Shown: piece after piece, positions 24,099-32,939 of the stretch
How positions within the stretch are numbered: position 1 is the first letter of the stretch
Layout: each line of letters opens with the position of its first letter
NCBI GenBank assembly: GCA_021208885.1
Contig: JAJOJF010000029.1
Location: forward strand, 1-64,000
DNA length: 64,000 bases
Source: Burkholderiaceae bacterium
GTDB lineage: Bacteria; Pseudomonadota; Gammaproteobacteria; Burkholderiales; Burkholderiaceae_B
Reading direction: 5' to 3'
Notes under the pieces: generated by a model
What the model was told of the DNA's origin: nothing
The model's input: the letters and a program-made list of their open reading frames with translations, nothing else
The model's database searches: none
Position numbers and translations under genes: made by a program

Positions 24099-24635
24099 TT
24101 AATCCTTGGTCCACTTTTTGCGCCCAATGAGGCGCTGCGAGATCAGCACGGCGACTTGTTCGCCCGCCACAAATGCTGAATCGAGTGCGGCTGAGACAAC
24201 GTCTTCAACCTCAGCAGGATCGGTCACACGCAGCACACGAAACCCCATCAGTTGCAGACAGGCCTCAGTCGCTTTGCTCATTGGCGTTTGCCAAGGATTG
24301 AACTCAGCGTACTCACCACGCATGGTGATCAGCGTTAGAAACGGAATACGGCAGCTATTGAGTAAAGAAAACATATTGACGCAGTTGCCAACGCCACTGC
24401 TTTGCATCAGCAGTACCGAGCGATCACCACCTAACCAAGCGCCGGTATTGATCGCAACGCCTTCTTCTTCAGTGGTCAGCACCACGGCTTTCATGTCCGG
24501 GTCGGCATGAGCTTTTTGAATTACATGAGCATGGCCCGCGTCAGGAACGTAGGTCACTTGTTTGATGTTGCCGGCTTTAAGGACACTGAAAATATCGTCC
24601 TTCCAGCTAGCAACGCTGGTGTCAGAGGCTGTCAT
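24099..24635 (-). CDS. ThDP-dependent decarboxylase, alpha-type (pyrimidine-binding) subunit
   Basis: A 178-residue N-terminal ThDP-enzyme half, with the conserved Glu in TTEEEGVAINTGAWLGG (about residues 54-70) that activates the ThDP pyrimidine ring. Further blocks are LLMQSSGVGNCVNMF near 75-89 and MRGEYAEFNPWQTPMS near 105-120, typical of sulfopyruvate and phosphonopyruvate decarboxylase alpha parts. It is 36 bp downstream of the MFS gene and 3 bp before the beta subunit. Length fits the ComD-like subunit. The physiological substrate cannot be told from these residues. Confidence 0.8.
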   Translation of the reverse strand: MTASDTSVASWKDDIFSVLKAGNIKQVTYVPDAGHAHVIQKAHADPDMKAVVLTTEEEGVAINTGAWLGGDRSVLLMQSSGVGNCVNMFSLLNSCRIPFLTLITMRGEYAEFNPWQTPMSKATEACLQLMGFRVLRVTDPAEVEDVVSAALDSAFVAGEQVAVLISQRLIGRKKWTKD

Positions 24636-24671
24636 TGGTCACCAATCCGGTTTGAAATAAGGTAACGCCTC

Positions 24672-25976
24672 TTATACCGTAGGAGCGAGGCTGCTTCCAG
24701 TTGTTTGGCTACTGCTCTGATTACCGGGTTTAGGTGGGGGCGGCGAATTTGGTGGTAGTGGCCGCTTGGCCATCCAGAAAACGACCGCACCGATGAGTGC
24801 GATGCCAGATAGGACTGTAAATCCCAGCTCGTAGTCGCCAGTTGCGTCCCCCAAAACACCAGCAACCAGGGGGCCAATGGTTTGCCCAATCGCGCCGACC
24901 ATGGCTGACACCCCAAGAATCATCCCGATGGCGCGCCTGCCAAAGTAGTCAGCGCGGATGGCTTGCATGAATGGGCCGCGAAGCCCCCACGCAAACCCGT
25001 GAGCCACAGCAAAGTACAACAATTCAATAACGCCAGTCGCAAAAGTCAGCACAAACAGGGCGCTCGCATGCAGCAACATACAGATGGCCGCCACCAATCG
25101 TTTTTCGAATTTATCTCCCAAGTAACCGCCAAGCAGCACACCGAGAACCTGAAACCCGGTCATGATCATGATGTAGACCGACGCTTGCGAAATGGAATAG
25201 CCCAATGACAGGCGCATGTGGTTAATGGCATGGGTATTGACTGTCATCACAACGATAAGCGCAATCGCGTGGCCAGCAGCTAGGAGCCAGAATGCCTTGG
25301 TACGCAACGCTTGGCTAGCCGTGAAATCAGGTTCTGGCGCACTTGATGCTGTTTTTGTTTTGTCAGCTGACTGACTCTTGCTGTCGATGCCATCAACGAC
25401 TTCGCCAAAGTCCTCTGGACGCCGGCGAAACATATTTGCCAAGGGGTAACCGACTAGGATGGCAACAACACCACTGCCAAATGCCGTGGCGCGCCAACCA
25501 AAGAGCTCGATTGATCCAGCGATAATCGGCACAAATGCGCCGCCGACAGCAAACCCAAGGCCAACGACGGATAGAGCACGGGCCCGTTTTTTCTCGAACC
25601 ATTGGATGACGGCTACGTTGAGCGGGAAGTACCCCGCCATGGAAGCGCCAACGGCAATCACCCCGATCGTTAGATAAAAACCCGTCAACGTATCTATTTG
25701 GCTCAAGCCCATAAAGCCCAGGCCAAACATCAACACGCCGATTTTGATGACGCCTTTGGCCCCAAAGCGATCAAGAAACCACCCGAGTAACGGGCCAAGC
25801 AGGGCCGCTTCCATCGATAGCATGGCAGAGCCCACGGAGAGAGACGTTTTGCTCCAGCCCATCTCGGTGGTCAGCACAGCCACGTAGGCACCGAAAGCCT
25901 GGTGCAGCATCATGGACTGGATGATCTGCAGCCCACATGCAGCAAATGCCATTTTCCATCCGTAAAAGATCTTCAT
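24672..25976 (-). CDS. MFS transporter (monocarboxylate/OFA-like)
   Basis: A 434-residue major facilitator with 12 helices, beginning MKIFYGWKMAFAACGLQII, the usual start of MCT/OFA-like carriers. Loop 2-3 has DRFGAKGVIK near residue 69 and loop 8-9 has GGYLGDKFEKR near 283. A Pro-rich cytosolic tail (LPPNSPPPPKPG) is present. It starts 4 bp after the glycosyltransferase stop and ends 36 bp before the ThDP decarboxylase genes, so all four are likely one operon. It may import a 2-oxo or sulfo acid for the decarboxylase; this rests on context only. Confidence 0.85.
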   Translation of the reverse strand: MKIFYGWKMAFAACGLQIIQSMMLHQAFGAYVAVLTTEMGWSKTSLSVGSAMLSMEAALLGPLLGWFLDRFGAKGVIKIGVLMFGLGFMGLSQIDTLTGFYLTIGVIAVGASMAGYFPLNVAVIQWFEKKRARALSVVGLGFAVGGAFVPIIAGSIELFGWRATAFGSGVVAILVGYPLANMFRRRPEDFGEVVDGIDSKSQSADKTKTASSAPEPDFTASQALRTKAFWLLAAGHAIALIVVMTVNTHAINHMRLSLGYSISQASVYIMIMTGFQVLGVLLGGYLGDKFEKRLVAAICMLLHASALFVLTFATGVIELLYFAVAHGFAWGLRGPFMQAIRADYFGRRAIGMILGVSAMVGAIGQTIGPLVAGVLGDATGDYELGFTVLSGIALIGAVVFWMAKRPLPPNSPPPPKPGNQSSSQTTGSSLAPTV

Positions 25977-25980
25977 GATG

Positions 25981-27051
25981 TCAATGGCTGGCTTTGAGTT
26001 GAGGGGGAGTTAGTGATGACAGGATGCCTGCTGCATCAATTTGCTGCATGCTGGTGAGGTTCAAGCATTCGTCACCCATGCAGCCGTAGTGTTCGATCGG
26101 GGTGGCAGTAAAAAGTCCAAGACATTTCGCGCCAGCAGCATCAGCAAGGTGCAACGGTCCCGTGTCGCCGCAAATGAAGAGGTCGCAAGCCGCTAAAAAG
26201 GCGCCTAGTTCACGCAGGTTTGCCGATTGCCAGGTTCGTGTCTCGGCCGTCAGTGGCTCTTTGACATCTGGGCTCAGGATTTCAACCCATGCAATTGGCT
26301 CAGTCGCTGCCGAATCGAACTTTGCCCTGACCGCATGCCAGTGCTCATTCGGAATGATTTTGTTGCCACGCGCGCCCCTGAAGTAGGCAATACATAGGCT
26401 GCGAGAGCCTTTAATTTTGTTGACTTCAAAAGTTGCCTGGTCTTTTTCCTGCTGCCTGAGCATCATGTGATGGTTAACGGTCGATAGCGGATGGCCAGCA
26501 AGCGCTTCGATCAATGCCAACGGCGAGCGTGCGGCATGAGGACTGATTTGGTCGACTTTGATGGCATGTCGATAAATGCGGCTTTTCTCTTCATCCCACA
26601 AGCAAATCTTGTTGCGGGCATGTGCCAACCCTCCGATGATCGTGTCGGTGGTCGAACCGTGAGGCATCAATAGCAAGTCATAGGTCTGTTCGCGAAGCTC
26701 GCGCAACGTTTTGAAAAACTCAAGAATCCGATCAAACGAAAAGTTTGAAACCCACACCTTTTGAAGAGACATGCCTTCAAAGATTTTGGCCTGGCCGTGC
26801 GCGATGACCATCAGTTCGATTTGGGCTGCTGGATAAAGATCGCGCAGTGCATTGAGAAACGGCAACAGAAAGTACATGTTGCCAATTCTGGGGTTGTTTC
26901 TGACAACCAGGATCCGTTTCACCTGATTGGCTGGCAGACGTTCGTTCAACAAAAACTTGTCACGCCCAAGCAAGCCGTATAAAGAAGCATTGAGTCCTGT
27001 CGTATGCCGACGGCGGAATTGATCAAAGCGGCGCAACAGTTTTCTAGACAT
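25981..27051 (-). CDS. Glycosyltransferase family 9 (heptosyltransferase-like)
   Basis: A 356-residue GT9 family protein. N-terminal Rossmann-like segment VKRILVVRNNPRIGNMYFLLPFL near residues 44-66, typical of LPS heptosyltransferases (WaaC/WaaF). The C-terminal half has CDLFICGDTGPLHLADAAGAKCLGLF near 288-313, the nucleotide-sugar-binding GDTGPxHLA motif. It probably adds a heptose or related sugar to LPS or another glycan at the cytoplasmic face. Its presence at the head of an operon with an MFS carrier and decarboxylase is odd and may be coincidental. Confidence 0.88.
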   Translation of the reverse strand: MSRKLLRRFDQFRRRHTTGLNASLYGLLGRDKFLLNERLPANQVKRILVVRNNPRIGNMYFLLPFLNALRDLYPAAQIELMVIAHGQAKIFEGMSLQKVWVSNFSFDRILEFFKTLRELREQTYDLLLMPHGSTTDTIIGGLAHARNKICLWDEEKSRIYRHAIKVDQISPHAARSPLALIEALAGHPLSTVNHHMMLRQQEKDQATFEVNKIKGSRSLCIAYFRGARGNKIIPNEHWHAVRAKFDSAATEPIAWVEILSPDVKEPLTAETRTWQSANLRELGAFLAACDLFICGDTGPLHLADAAGAKCLGLFTATPIEHYGCMGDECLNLTSMQQIDAAGILSSLTPPQLKASH

Positions 27052-27160
27052 CAGAGCAGAAAAATAGATGGGAATCTGCCAAGCAGACCAAGCCGTAATC
27101 TTAGTACAGTGAGCGCCGACTGCTATAGTGATTTAAACAATTAAACACCAAGGCTTTTGT

Positions 27161-28231
27161 ATGACAAAAAACTATCGTATCGCCATGATTCCCGGAGATG
27201 GCATTGGCAAAGAAGTGATCCCTCAAGGCCAGCGTGTCTTGCAGGCTTTGGCAAGCAAGACTGAAGGCGTGCAGTTTGAGTTTGAGTCGTTTGATTGGGG
27301 CGGTGATTATTACCGCAAACACGGTATCATGATGCCCGACGATGGGGTGCAGACACTCAAGCCGTTTGATGCCATTCTTTTTGGCTCAGCTGGCGACCCA
27401 GACATTCCGGACCACATTACGCTTTGGGGCTTGCGCTTAAAGATTTGCCAAGGCCTTGATCAATATGCAAACGTCAGGCCAACGAGAATTCTGCCTGGCA
27501 TTGATGCGCCATTAAAGCGCTGTGGACCCGACGACCTGGACTGGGTGATTGTGCGCGAGAATACCGAAGGTGAGTATGCCGGTGTTGGCGGGAGAGTGCA
27601 TCAGGGGCATCCGATTGAGGTGGCCACTGATGTCAGCATGATGACGCGTGCTGGTGTGACGCGTATCATCCGGTTTGCATTTGAGCTGGCTCGCTCGCGC
27701 CCACGCAAGCAGTTAACAGTGGTTACCAAATCGAATGCGCAGCGCCACGCCATGGTGATGTGGGATGAAATCGCCAATGAAGTGGCCAAAGAATTTCCGG
27801 ATGTCAGGTGGGACAAGGAGCTTGTGGACGCAGCTACAGCACGCATGGTGAATCGGCCAAAGTCTATTGACACGATGGTGGCGTCAAACCTGCATGCTGA
27901 TATTTTGAGTGACTTGGCTGCTGCTTTGGCTGGCAGTCTTGGCATTGCGCCCACCGGCAACATCGATCCTGAGCGTCGTTACCCCTCGATGTTTGAACCG
28001 ATTCATGGTTCAGCGTTCGACATCATGGGCAAAGGTCTTGCCAATCCGATTGGCACATTCTGGTCAGTGGTGATGATGCTTGAACATCTTGGACAAGACG
28101 ATATGGCTGGTCAGTTAATGGCCGCTATCGAAGCGGTCACGGCAGACTCTGCCAACCACACTCGTGACCTCGGGGGTGCGGCCACCACCGAACAGGTGAC
28201 GGCCGCAGTGCTCAAGGCTCTAGGTGTTTAA
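27161..28231 (+). CDS. Tartrate dehydrogenase / D-malate dehydrogenase (decarboxylating)
   Basis: A 356-residue member of the isocitrate/isopropylmalate dehydrogenase family in the tartrate dehydrogenase/D-malate branch. It begins YRIAMIPGDGIGKEVIPQG. Other marks are GLRLKICQGLDQYANVRP near residues 92-109 with substrate-binding Arg residues, VIVRENTEGEYAGVGGR near 130-146, and MVASNLHADILSDLAAALAGSLGIAPTGNI from about 238, carrying metal-binding Asp residues. It converts D-malate to pyruvate and CO2 or acts on tartrate. Its last four bases overlap the convergent metY gene. No LysR partner is adjacent. Confidence 0.9.
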   Translation: MTKNYRIAMIPGDGIGKEVIPQGQRVLQALASKTEGVQFEFESFDWGGDYYRKHGIMMPDDGVQTLKPFDAILFGSAGDPDIPDHITLWGLRLKICQGLDQYANVRPTRILPGIDAPLKRCGPDDLDWVIVRENTEGEYAGVGGRVHQGHPIEVATDVSMMTRAGVTRIIRFAFELARSRPRKQLTVVTKSNAQRHAMVMWDEIANEVAKEFPDVRWDKELVDAATARMVNRPKSIDTMVASNLHADILSDLAAALAGSLGIAPTGNIDPERRYPSMFEPIHGSAFDIMGKGLANPIGTFWSVVMMLEHLGQDDMAGQLMAAIEAVTADSANHTRDLGGAATTEQVTAAVLKALGV

Positions 28232-29511
28232 ACCTGGGCAAGTGCTTGTTCTAGATCGGCTTTGAGATCATCAATGTGCTCAATGCCGATCGACAGGCGT
28301 ACCATGCCTTCAGACACGCCCGCCTTGGCTAATTCCTCGGGGTTCAACTGACGGTGGGTGGTTGATGCTGGGTGGGTAGCCAACGATTTGGAGTCGCCGA
28401 TGTTGACCAGGCGTGTGAACAACTGCAATCCGTCGAGGAACCTCGCGCCAGCTTCGCGTGCTTTGCCGTCGGTGGTTTTTAAGTCAAACGACAAAATGCC
28501 CGAGGCTTTGCCATTCATCTGGCGCTGAACAATTGCATGATCTGGGTGATCAGGCAAGCCTGCATACTGAACCGAAGCCACCTTGGGATGATTCTTTAGG
28601 TAGTGAGCGATTGCGATGGCATTCTCGCAAGTGCGATCCATGCGCAATGCCAAGGTTTCGATGCCTTGCAGAATCAGGAACGAATTGAATGGTGACAGCG
28701 CAGCGCCTGTGTTGCGCAGCGGAACCACACGGGCACGGCCGATAAAAGCTGCGGGACCAAGAGCCTCTGTATAGACTACGCCGTGGTAGCTGATGTCTGG
28801 CTCGTTCAAGCGCTTAAAACGCTCTTTGTGCTCAGCCCAGGGGAACTTGCCGCTATCAACGATGATGCCAGCCACCGTTGTGCCATGTCCACCCATGTAC
28901 TTGGTGAGGGAGTGCACCACGATGTCAGCGCCATGTTCAATCGGGCGCAAGAGATAAGGGCTTGGCACTGTGTTGTCGACTATCAATGGCACGCCATGGT
29001 CGTGTGCGACTTTAGCTAGCGCAGCGATGTCAGTAACGTTGCCAAGCGGATTGCCAATCGATTCGCAATAGATAGCCTTGGTTTTGCTGTCGATATGTTT
29101 GGCAAAACTTGCTGGATCACGTGAGTCGGCAAACCGAACCTCAATGCCCTGCTGCGGCATGGTGTGGGCAAACAGGTTGTATGTGCCGCCATATAGGGTG
29201 CTCGCTGACACGATGTTGTCGCCTGCTTCGGCAATCGTCTGTATGGCGTAACTAATTGCTGACATGCCGGATGCCACAGCTAGCCCAGCAATGCCCCCTT
29301 CAAGGGCCGCCACGCGCTTCTCAAGCGCATCATTGGTCGGGTTCATGATGCGGGTGTAAATATTGCCCTGAACCTTCAGGTCAAACAGGTCGGCACCGTG
29401 CTGGGCACTGTCGAATGCGTAGGCCACGGTCTGGTAGATCGGCACGGCAACGGCTTTGGTGGTGGGGTCTGGCGAGTAGCCGCCATGAACAGCAATGGTT
29501 TCGAGCTTCAT
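28228..29511 (-). CDS. metY: O-acetylhomoserine sulfhydrylase (aminocarboxypropyltransferase)
   Basis: A 427-residue PLP enzyme of the Cys/Met metabolism family, making homocysteine from O-acetylhomoserine and sulfide. Features are the N-terminal ETIAVHGGYSPDPTTKA, YTRIMNPTND near residue 52, SASTLYGGTYNLFAHT near 103, and the PLP-Lys motif VVHSLTKYMGGHGTT near 203. The long insert and overall length of about 430 fit MetY rather than MetZ/CysA-type shorter members. It lies downstream of pqqE on the same strand (140-bp gap with two dyads) and converges with the malate dehydrogenase gene by a 4-bp overlap. Confidence 0.92.
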   Translation of the reverse strand: MKLETIAVHGGYSPDPTTKAVAVPIYQTVAYAFDSAQHGADLFDLKVQGNIYTRIMNPTNDALEKRVAALEGGIAGLAVASGMSAISYAIQTIAEAGDNIVSASTLYGGTYNLFAHTMPQQGIEVRFADSRDPASFAKHIDSKTKAIYCESIGNPLGNVTDIAALAKVAHDHGVPLIVDNTVPSPYLLRPIEHGADIVVHSLTKYMGGHGTTVAGIIVDSGKFPWAEHKERFKRLNEPDISYHGVVYTEALGPAAFIGRARVVPLRNTGAALSPFNSFLILQGIETLALRMDRTCENAIAIAHYLKNHPKVASVQYAGLPDHPDHAIVQRQMNGKASGILSFDLKTTDGKAREAGARFLDGLQLFTRLVNIGDSKSLATHPASTTHRQLNPEELAKAGVSEGMVRLSIGIEHIDDLKADLEQALAQV

Positions 29512-29532
29512 CTGTCACCTCATTGTTATTGA

Positions 29533-29559
29533 CCTGGTTACTTTAACTAAATAACCAGG
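29533..29559. promoter_or_regulatory. Inverted repeat in the metY leader / pqqE-metY gap
   Basis: CCTGGTTA (29533-29540) and TAACCAGG (29552-29559) are perfect 8-bp arms around an 11-nt loop, 22 bp upstream of the metY start. It could be an operator or a weak terminator of the pqq operon. It does not fit a known SAM riboswitch. Confidence 0.45.
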
Positions 29560-29574
29560 GTTTATGAAATAGCT

Positions 29575-29590
29575 TGAGAACATTAACTCA
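29575..29590. promoter_or_regulatory. Dyad TGAG-N8-CTCA upstream of metY
   Basis: A symmetric 16-bp element lies 64-79 bp before metY. Its layout is similar to LysR-type sites such as those of MetR, but no regulator gene is nearby, so this is only a candidate. Confidence 0.3.
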
Positions 29591-29651
29591 TAAGCATGAG
29601 CGTTGAACAGAGATACATGCGCCCATGCAGGGATATTGCTAAGTCCTAGCT

Positions 29652-30818
29652 CTATCCGCGATCAGGCAGACCGGCGTTTTGTCGGAAAACCAGTGGCTGC
29701 TCTTTGCCCGATGCCTCGTTGCCTGAAAGCCCCGGCCGGTTGATGAGTTCGACGACCCGTTCATGATGCGGGCTCTTGCTGCACACCGGGTCGGCTTGAT
29801 TGGCTTGTCCCGTCAAAAGCCAGGCCTGACAGCGACAGCCACCGAAGTCTTTGTGGCGCTCATCGCAGCTGCGGCATGGCTCGGCCATCCAGTGCTCGCC
29901 ACGATAGGCATTAAAGGCATGTGATTCGTACCAGATGTCTCGGATACTGTTGGTTTGGACGTTGGGCAAATCTAGTCCGGGTAGCTCGCGCGCAGCATGG
30001 CAGGGCATGGCCAGGCCATCAGGGGCGATGGCCAGAAACACGTTACCCCAGCCATTCATGCAGGCTTTGGGGCGGTCCTCGAAATAATCCGGCACCACAA
30101 AAATAATCCGGCAACGATCGCCGATCTGCTTGCGATAGTCATTGACCACTGCTTCAGCACGCAAGAGCTGCTTTTTGGTTGGCAGTAAGGCCAGACGATT
30201 TTTCCAGGCCCAGCCGTAATACTGCGTGTTGGCAAGCTCCAGATACTGTGCATCGAGATCAAGCGCCATATCGATAATCTTGTCGACGTGATCAAGGTTG
30301 TGGCGATGCAGAACCACGTTCATCACCATGGGCCAGCCTTGTTCTTTGATCAGCTTTGCCACCTGCTGCTTTAACTCAAAGGTGCGTGTGTGGCTTAAGA
30401 AATCATTTAACTCAGCCGTTGAGTCCTGAAACGAAAGTTGCACGTGATCCAAGCCTGCAGCTTTTAGGGCTTTGGCACGCGGCTCAGTCAACCCAACACC
30501 TGAGGTGATCAGGTTGGTGTAGAACCCAAGCTCGTGGGCGTAAGCAATTAGCTCTTCGAGGTCATCACGCTGCAACGGCTCTCCACCAGAAAACCCAAGC
30601 TGAACGGCACCAAGCTCACGCGCCTGCGCCAACACGTGTTTCCAGGTTTGCGTGTCGAGTTCGGTGTTGATCGCATCGAGATTCACTGGGTTAGAGCAGA
30701 ACACACAATGCAGTGGGCAGCAATAGGTCAGTTCGGCCAACACCCAAAAGGGTGGGGTGATGGCGGTTACATTTGAGGTGGTTTCAAACGAGCCAACCAC
30801 GACGTTTGGCCTCTTCAA
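29652..30818 (-). CDS. pqqE: PqqA peptide cyclase PqqE (radical SAM)
   Basis: A 388-residue radical SAM/SPASM enzyme that forms the first Glu-Tyr carbon-carbon bond on the PqqA peptide. The SAM-cluster motif is CCPLHCVFCSNP near residues 33-44 (CxxxCxxC). A GGEPL-type motif follows as LGFSGGEPLQRDD. Auxiliary cluster Cys residues occur in CMNGWGN, CHAARELPG and CRSCDERHKDFGGCRCQ in the C-terminal third. It is the last gene of pqqABCDE and overlaps pqqD by 35 bp, so the true start could be slightly later. Length is normal. Confidence 0.95.
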   Translation of the reverse strand: MKRPNVVVGSFETTSNVTAITPPFWVLAELTYCCPLHCVFCSNPVNLDAINTELDTQTWKHVLAQARELGAVQLGFSGGEPLQRDDLEELIAYAHELGFYTNLITSGVGLTEPRAKALKAAGLDHVQLSFQDSTAELNDFLSHTRTFELKQQVAKLIKEQGWPMVMNVVLHRHNLDHVDKIIDMALDLDAQYLELANTQYYGWAWKNRLALLPTKKQLLRAEAVVNDYRKQIGDRCRIIFVVPDYFEDRPKACMNGWGNVFLAIAPDGLAMPCHAARELPGLDLPNVQTNSIRDIWYESHAFNAYRGEHWMAEPCRSCDERHKDFGGCRCQAWLLTGQANQADPVCSKSPHHERVVELINRPGLSGNEASGKEQPLVFRQNAGLPDRG

Positions 30819-31050
30819 TCAGTTGCTGAACTTCAGGCTCGATGCCACTGGTGTTGAATAAAGCCTCGAGTTCAGCCGTGATGGCAGTAACCGTCTTTAA
30901 GCCATCGCAACGCTTGAGAATCTCTGCGGCTGAGGCGTTCAGTTGTGCCATGCCCTCGGGGTAGAGCAACACCCAGCTTTCCTGAGCTTTTTCAAACTGC
31001 AGGCGCATGCCAGGCGCAATTCGGGGTAACCAGTTTTGATCAGTTGCCAC
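30784..31050 (-). CDS. pqqD: PQQ biosynthesis peptide chaperone PqqD
   Basis: An 88-residue PqqD, the RRE-type peptide chaperone that binds PqqA and presents it to PqqE. The pattern LLYPEGMAQLNASAAEILKRCDG (about residues 28-50) is the family core. It shares a single base with the end of pqqC and overlaps pqqE by 35 bp, so translation is tightly coupled. It is a stand-alone protein here, not fused to PqqC as in some methylotrophs. Confidence 0.93.
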   Translation of the reverse strand: MATDQNWLPRIAPGMRLQFEKAQESWVLLYPEGMAQLNASAAEILKRCDGLKTVTAITAELEALFNTSGIEPEVQQLIEEAKRRGWLV

Positions 31051-31796
31051 TATCGATTCACCTCGGTACAGGTCAACTCAATGGCATCGAGCATGGACCA
31101 GAGGATGTCTAACTTGAATTGCAAGATATCTAGGGCACGTTGCTGTTGTTCTGCGGTTTTGAAGTAGTCCAGTGTTACACGCAGGCCATGTTCGACATCG
31201 CGCGAGGCTAACGGTATCCGTGAACGGAAATAGGAAAGTCCGGCCGGATCAATCCAGGGGTAGTGCTCAGGCCAGCTCGCAAGTCGGTCCTTGTGGATTT
31301 TTGGTGCGAACATTTCCGTCAAAGACGAGCACACAGCCTCTTGCCATGGCACCTGGCGAGCAAAGTTTACATAGGCATCACAGGCGAACTTCACGCCGGG
31401 CACGACCAGATCAAGACTGCTGAGCGTGTCGCGCGGCAGTCCAGCCGCTTCGCCCAAGCGAATCCACGATTCAATCCCGCCGGCATTGTCACCTTCATAG
31501 TCACCATGGCCATCATGGTCGAGCATGCGCAAGATCCACAATCGGCGCTCAGCACGGTCGGGCATGTTGGCCATGACGGCGGCATCTTTACGAGGAATGC
31601 ACACTTGGTAGTAGAAACGATTGGCAATCCAGGTACGTACCTCATCGGGCGAGCATTTGCCGTTGTTCAGGCGCACGTTAAAGGGATGGTGGATGTGATA
31701 AGACGTGCCCTTGGCGCGTAAGGCTGCTTCGAACTCTTCGCGGCTCAAGGCGGTGGTGAGTCGTGGGTGTTGTGATTGATCAGTGTTTGTTGACAT
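31050..31796 (-). CDS. pqqC: Pyrroloquinoline-quinone synthase PqqC
   Basis: A 248-residue cofactor-free oxidase that performs the last ring closure and eight-electron oxidation to PQQ. Recognisable parts are [16 protein letters not shown] near residues 33-48, [20 protein letters not shown] near 59-78, RMLDHDG near 91 and [14 protein letters not shown] near 163, all on the conserved all-helical fold with active-site His, Arg and Tyr residues. Length matches the family (about 250). It begins 2 bp after pqqB ends, in the operon order A-B-C-D-E. Confidence 0.95.
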   Translation of the reverse strand: MSTNTDQSQHPRLTTALSREEFEAALRAKGTSYHIHHPFNVRLNNGKCSPDEVRTWIANRFYYQVCIPRKDAAVMANMPDRAERRLWILRMLDHDGHGDYEGDNAGGIESWIRLGEAAGLPRDTLSSLDLVVPGVKFACDAYVNFARQVPWQEAVCSSLTEMFAPKIHKDRLASWPEHYPWIDPAGLSYFRSRIPLASRDVEHGLRVTLDYFKTAEQQQRALDILQFKLDILWSMLDAIELTCTEVNR

Positions 31797-31798
31797 CT

Positions 31799-32740
31799 TT
31801 AAAACCAGATTTCCATGCCATCGTATGCGACCTCGATATCGGTATCTGTCAATATCTGACGCTCGGGACTGTCATCGCACAAGATGGGGTTGCTGTTGTT
31901 GATGTGAATGAGAATCTTGCGGGTGGATGCCGGCAAGCTCGACAAAATCTCGATCATGCCGCCTGCACCCGATTGCGGCAGGTGACCCATCTGTTGTGCG
32001 GTTTTTTTGCCTAGACCCTGCGCGATCATCTCGTCATTGGTCCAGAAGGTGCCGTCAACGAGCACGACGTCAGCGTTTTGCAGACATGCAAGCACAGCTT
32101 CATCCATCTGGCCCAGGCCTGGCGCGTAGAAGAGTCGTTTGCCAGTGGCCTCGTTAGTCAGCATAACCCCTAAGTTATCACCTGGGCGTGGACTGTTGCG
32201 CCACGGCGAGTAGGGTGGTGGCTTGCTGTGAAGTGGCACCGCTTGCGCATGTGCATCTGGCAGCCAAAGCCAAGTAATGGGTTGATAGGCAACTTCTGTC
32301 GCATCAGGTTCAATGAGATGCTGCTCTATGCCACAGTAGTGCGATAGCAATTTGGTTAACGGCAAGCCATCGCTTAAGTCTGCAAAGACTTCGGCAGTGG
32401 CATGCACCGGGAGGGCACAGGCGTTCTCTCGCAGCATCACCAGTCCGGTGACGTGATCGATTTGTGCGTCCATGAGCATGACGCCAGCAATGCCGGTGTC
32501 GCGTTTGCCTGTTTTAGGTTGTAACTGGGCACATCGCTGAAGTTGCGTCAGGATGTCTGGCGAGGCGTTCAGCAAAAGCCACTGCAGCCCATCGCGTGAC
32601 CAGGCAACCGATGATTGGCTGCGGGGCTGGTAGCGAGCATCGCCTTGACGAACTGCCTGACAGTTTGTGCAGTTGCAGTTCCACTGCGGAAAGCCACCAC
32701 CAGCAGCAGACCCGACAACCAGTAGTCGTGTCTGCTGCAT
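31799..32740 (-). CDS. pqqB: PQQ biosynthesis protein PqqB (metallo-beta-lactamase fold)
   Basis: A 313-residue PqqB, a metal-dependent hydroxylase of the metallo-beta-lactamase fold that acts on the cross-linked Glu-Tyr intermediate. It begins [20 protein letters not shown], followed by NCNCTNC, the zinc-structural Cys motif, then the metal site [14 protein letters not shown] near residue 90. I start at 32740 (ATG four bases after the pqqA stop); a longer frame upstream overlaps pqqA and is not needed. C-terminal [16 protein letters not shown] is typical. Confidence 0.95.
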   Translation of the reverse strand: MQQTRLLVVGSAAGGGFPQWNCNCTNCQAVRQGDARYQPRSQSSVAWSRDGLQWLLLNASPDILTQLQRCAQLQPKTGKRDTGIAGVMLMDAQIDHVTGLVMLRENACALPVHATAEVFADLSDGLPLTKLLSHYCGIEQHLIEPDATEVAYQPITWLWLPDAHAQAVPLHSKPPPYSPWRNSPRPGDNLGVMLTNEATGKRLFYAPGLGQMDEAVLACLQNADVVLVDGTFWTNDEMIAQGLGKKTAQQMGHLPQSGAGGMIEILSSLPASTRKILIHINNSNPILCDDSPERQILTDTDIEVAYDGMEIWF

Positions 32741-32744
32741 AGCA

Positions 32745-32819
32745 TTAGCGGTTGGCAATGTACATGGTGATTTCGAAACCGAAACGCATGTCGACAAACG
32801 AGGGAGTGGTCCAGGTCAT
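32745..32819 (-). CDS. pqqA: PQQ precursor peptide PqqA (24 residues)
   Basis: A small gene that ORF-length cut-offs miss. On the minus strand it encodes MTWTTPSFVDMRFGFEITMY followed by IANR and a stop. The conserved Glu16 and Tyr20 (E-x3-Y) are the residues that are cross-linked to become PQQ. A purine-rich ribosome site (GGAGA) precedes the start. It sits directly before pqqB, confirming a complete pqqABCDE set. The peptidase genes pqqF/pqqG are not in the window, so peptide trimming must be done by enzymes coded elsewhere. Confidence 0.96.
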   Translation of the reverse strand: MTWTTPSFVDMRFGFEITMYIANR

Positions 32820-32939
32820 GGTCAATCTCCAGGTTGGGTTTGGGCTCGATGGTGAGCTAGTCAACAAACCATACTGCAATATTGGCAAGATGCAAGCAAA
32901 TTCCCGCCAAGTGTCCGGTTTTGATACGGCAACGGCAGG

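Noticed and set aside
29512-29651. SAM or SAH riboswitch before metY
   Set aside because: The hairpins present do not match the known core sequences as I remember them; kept only as dyads.
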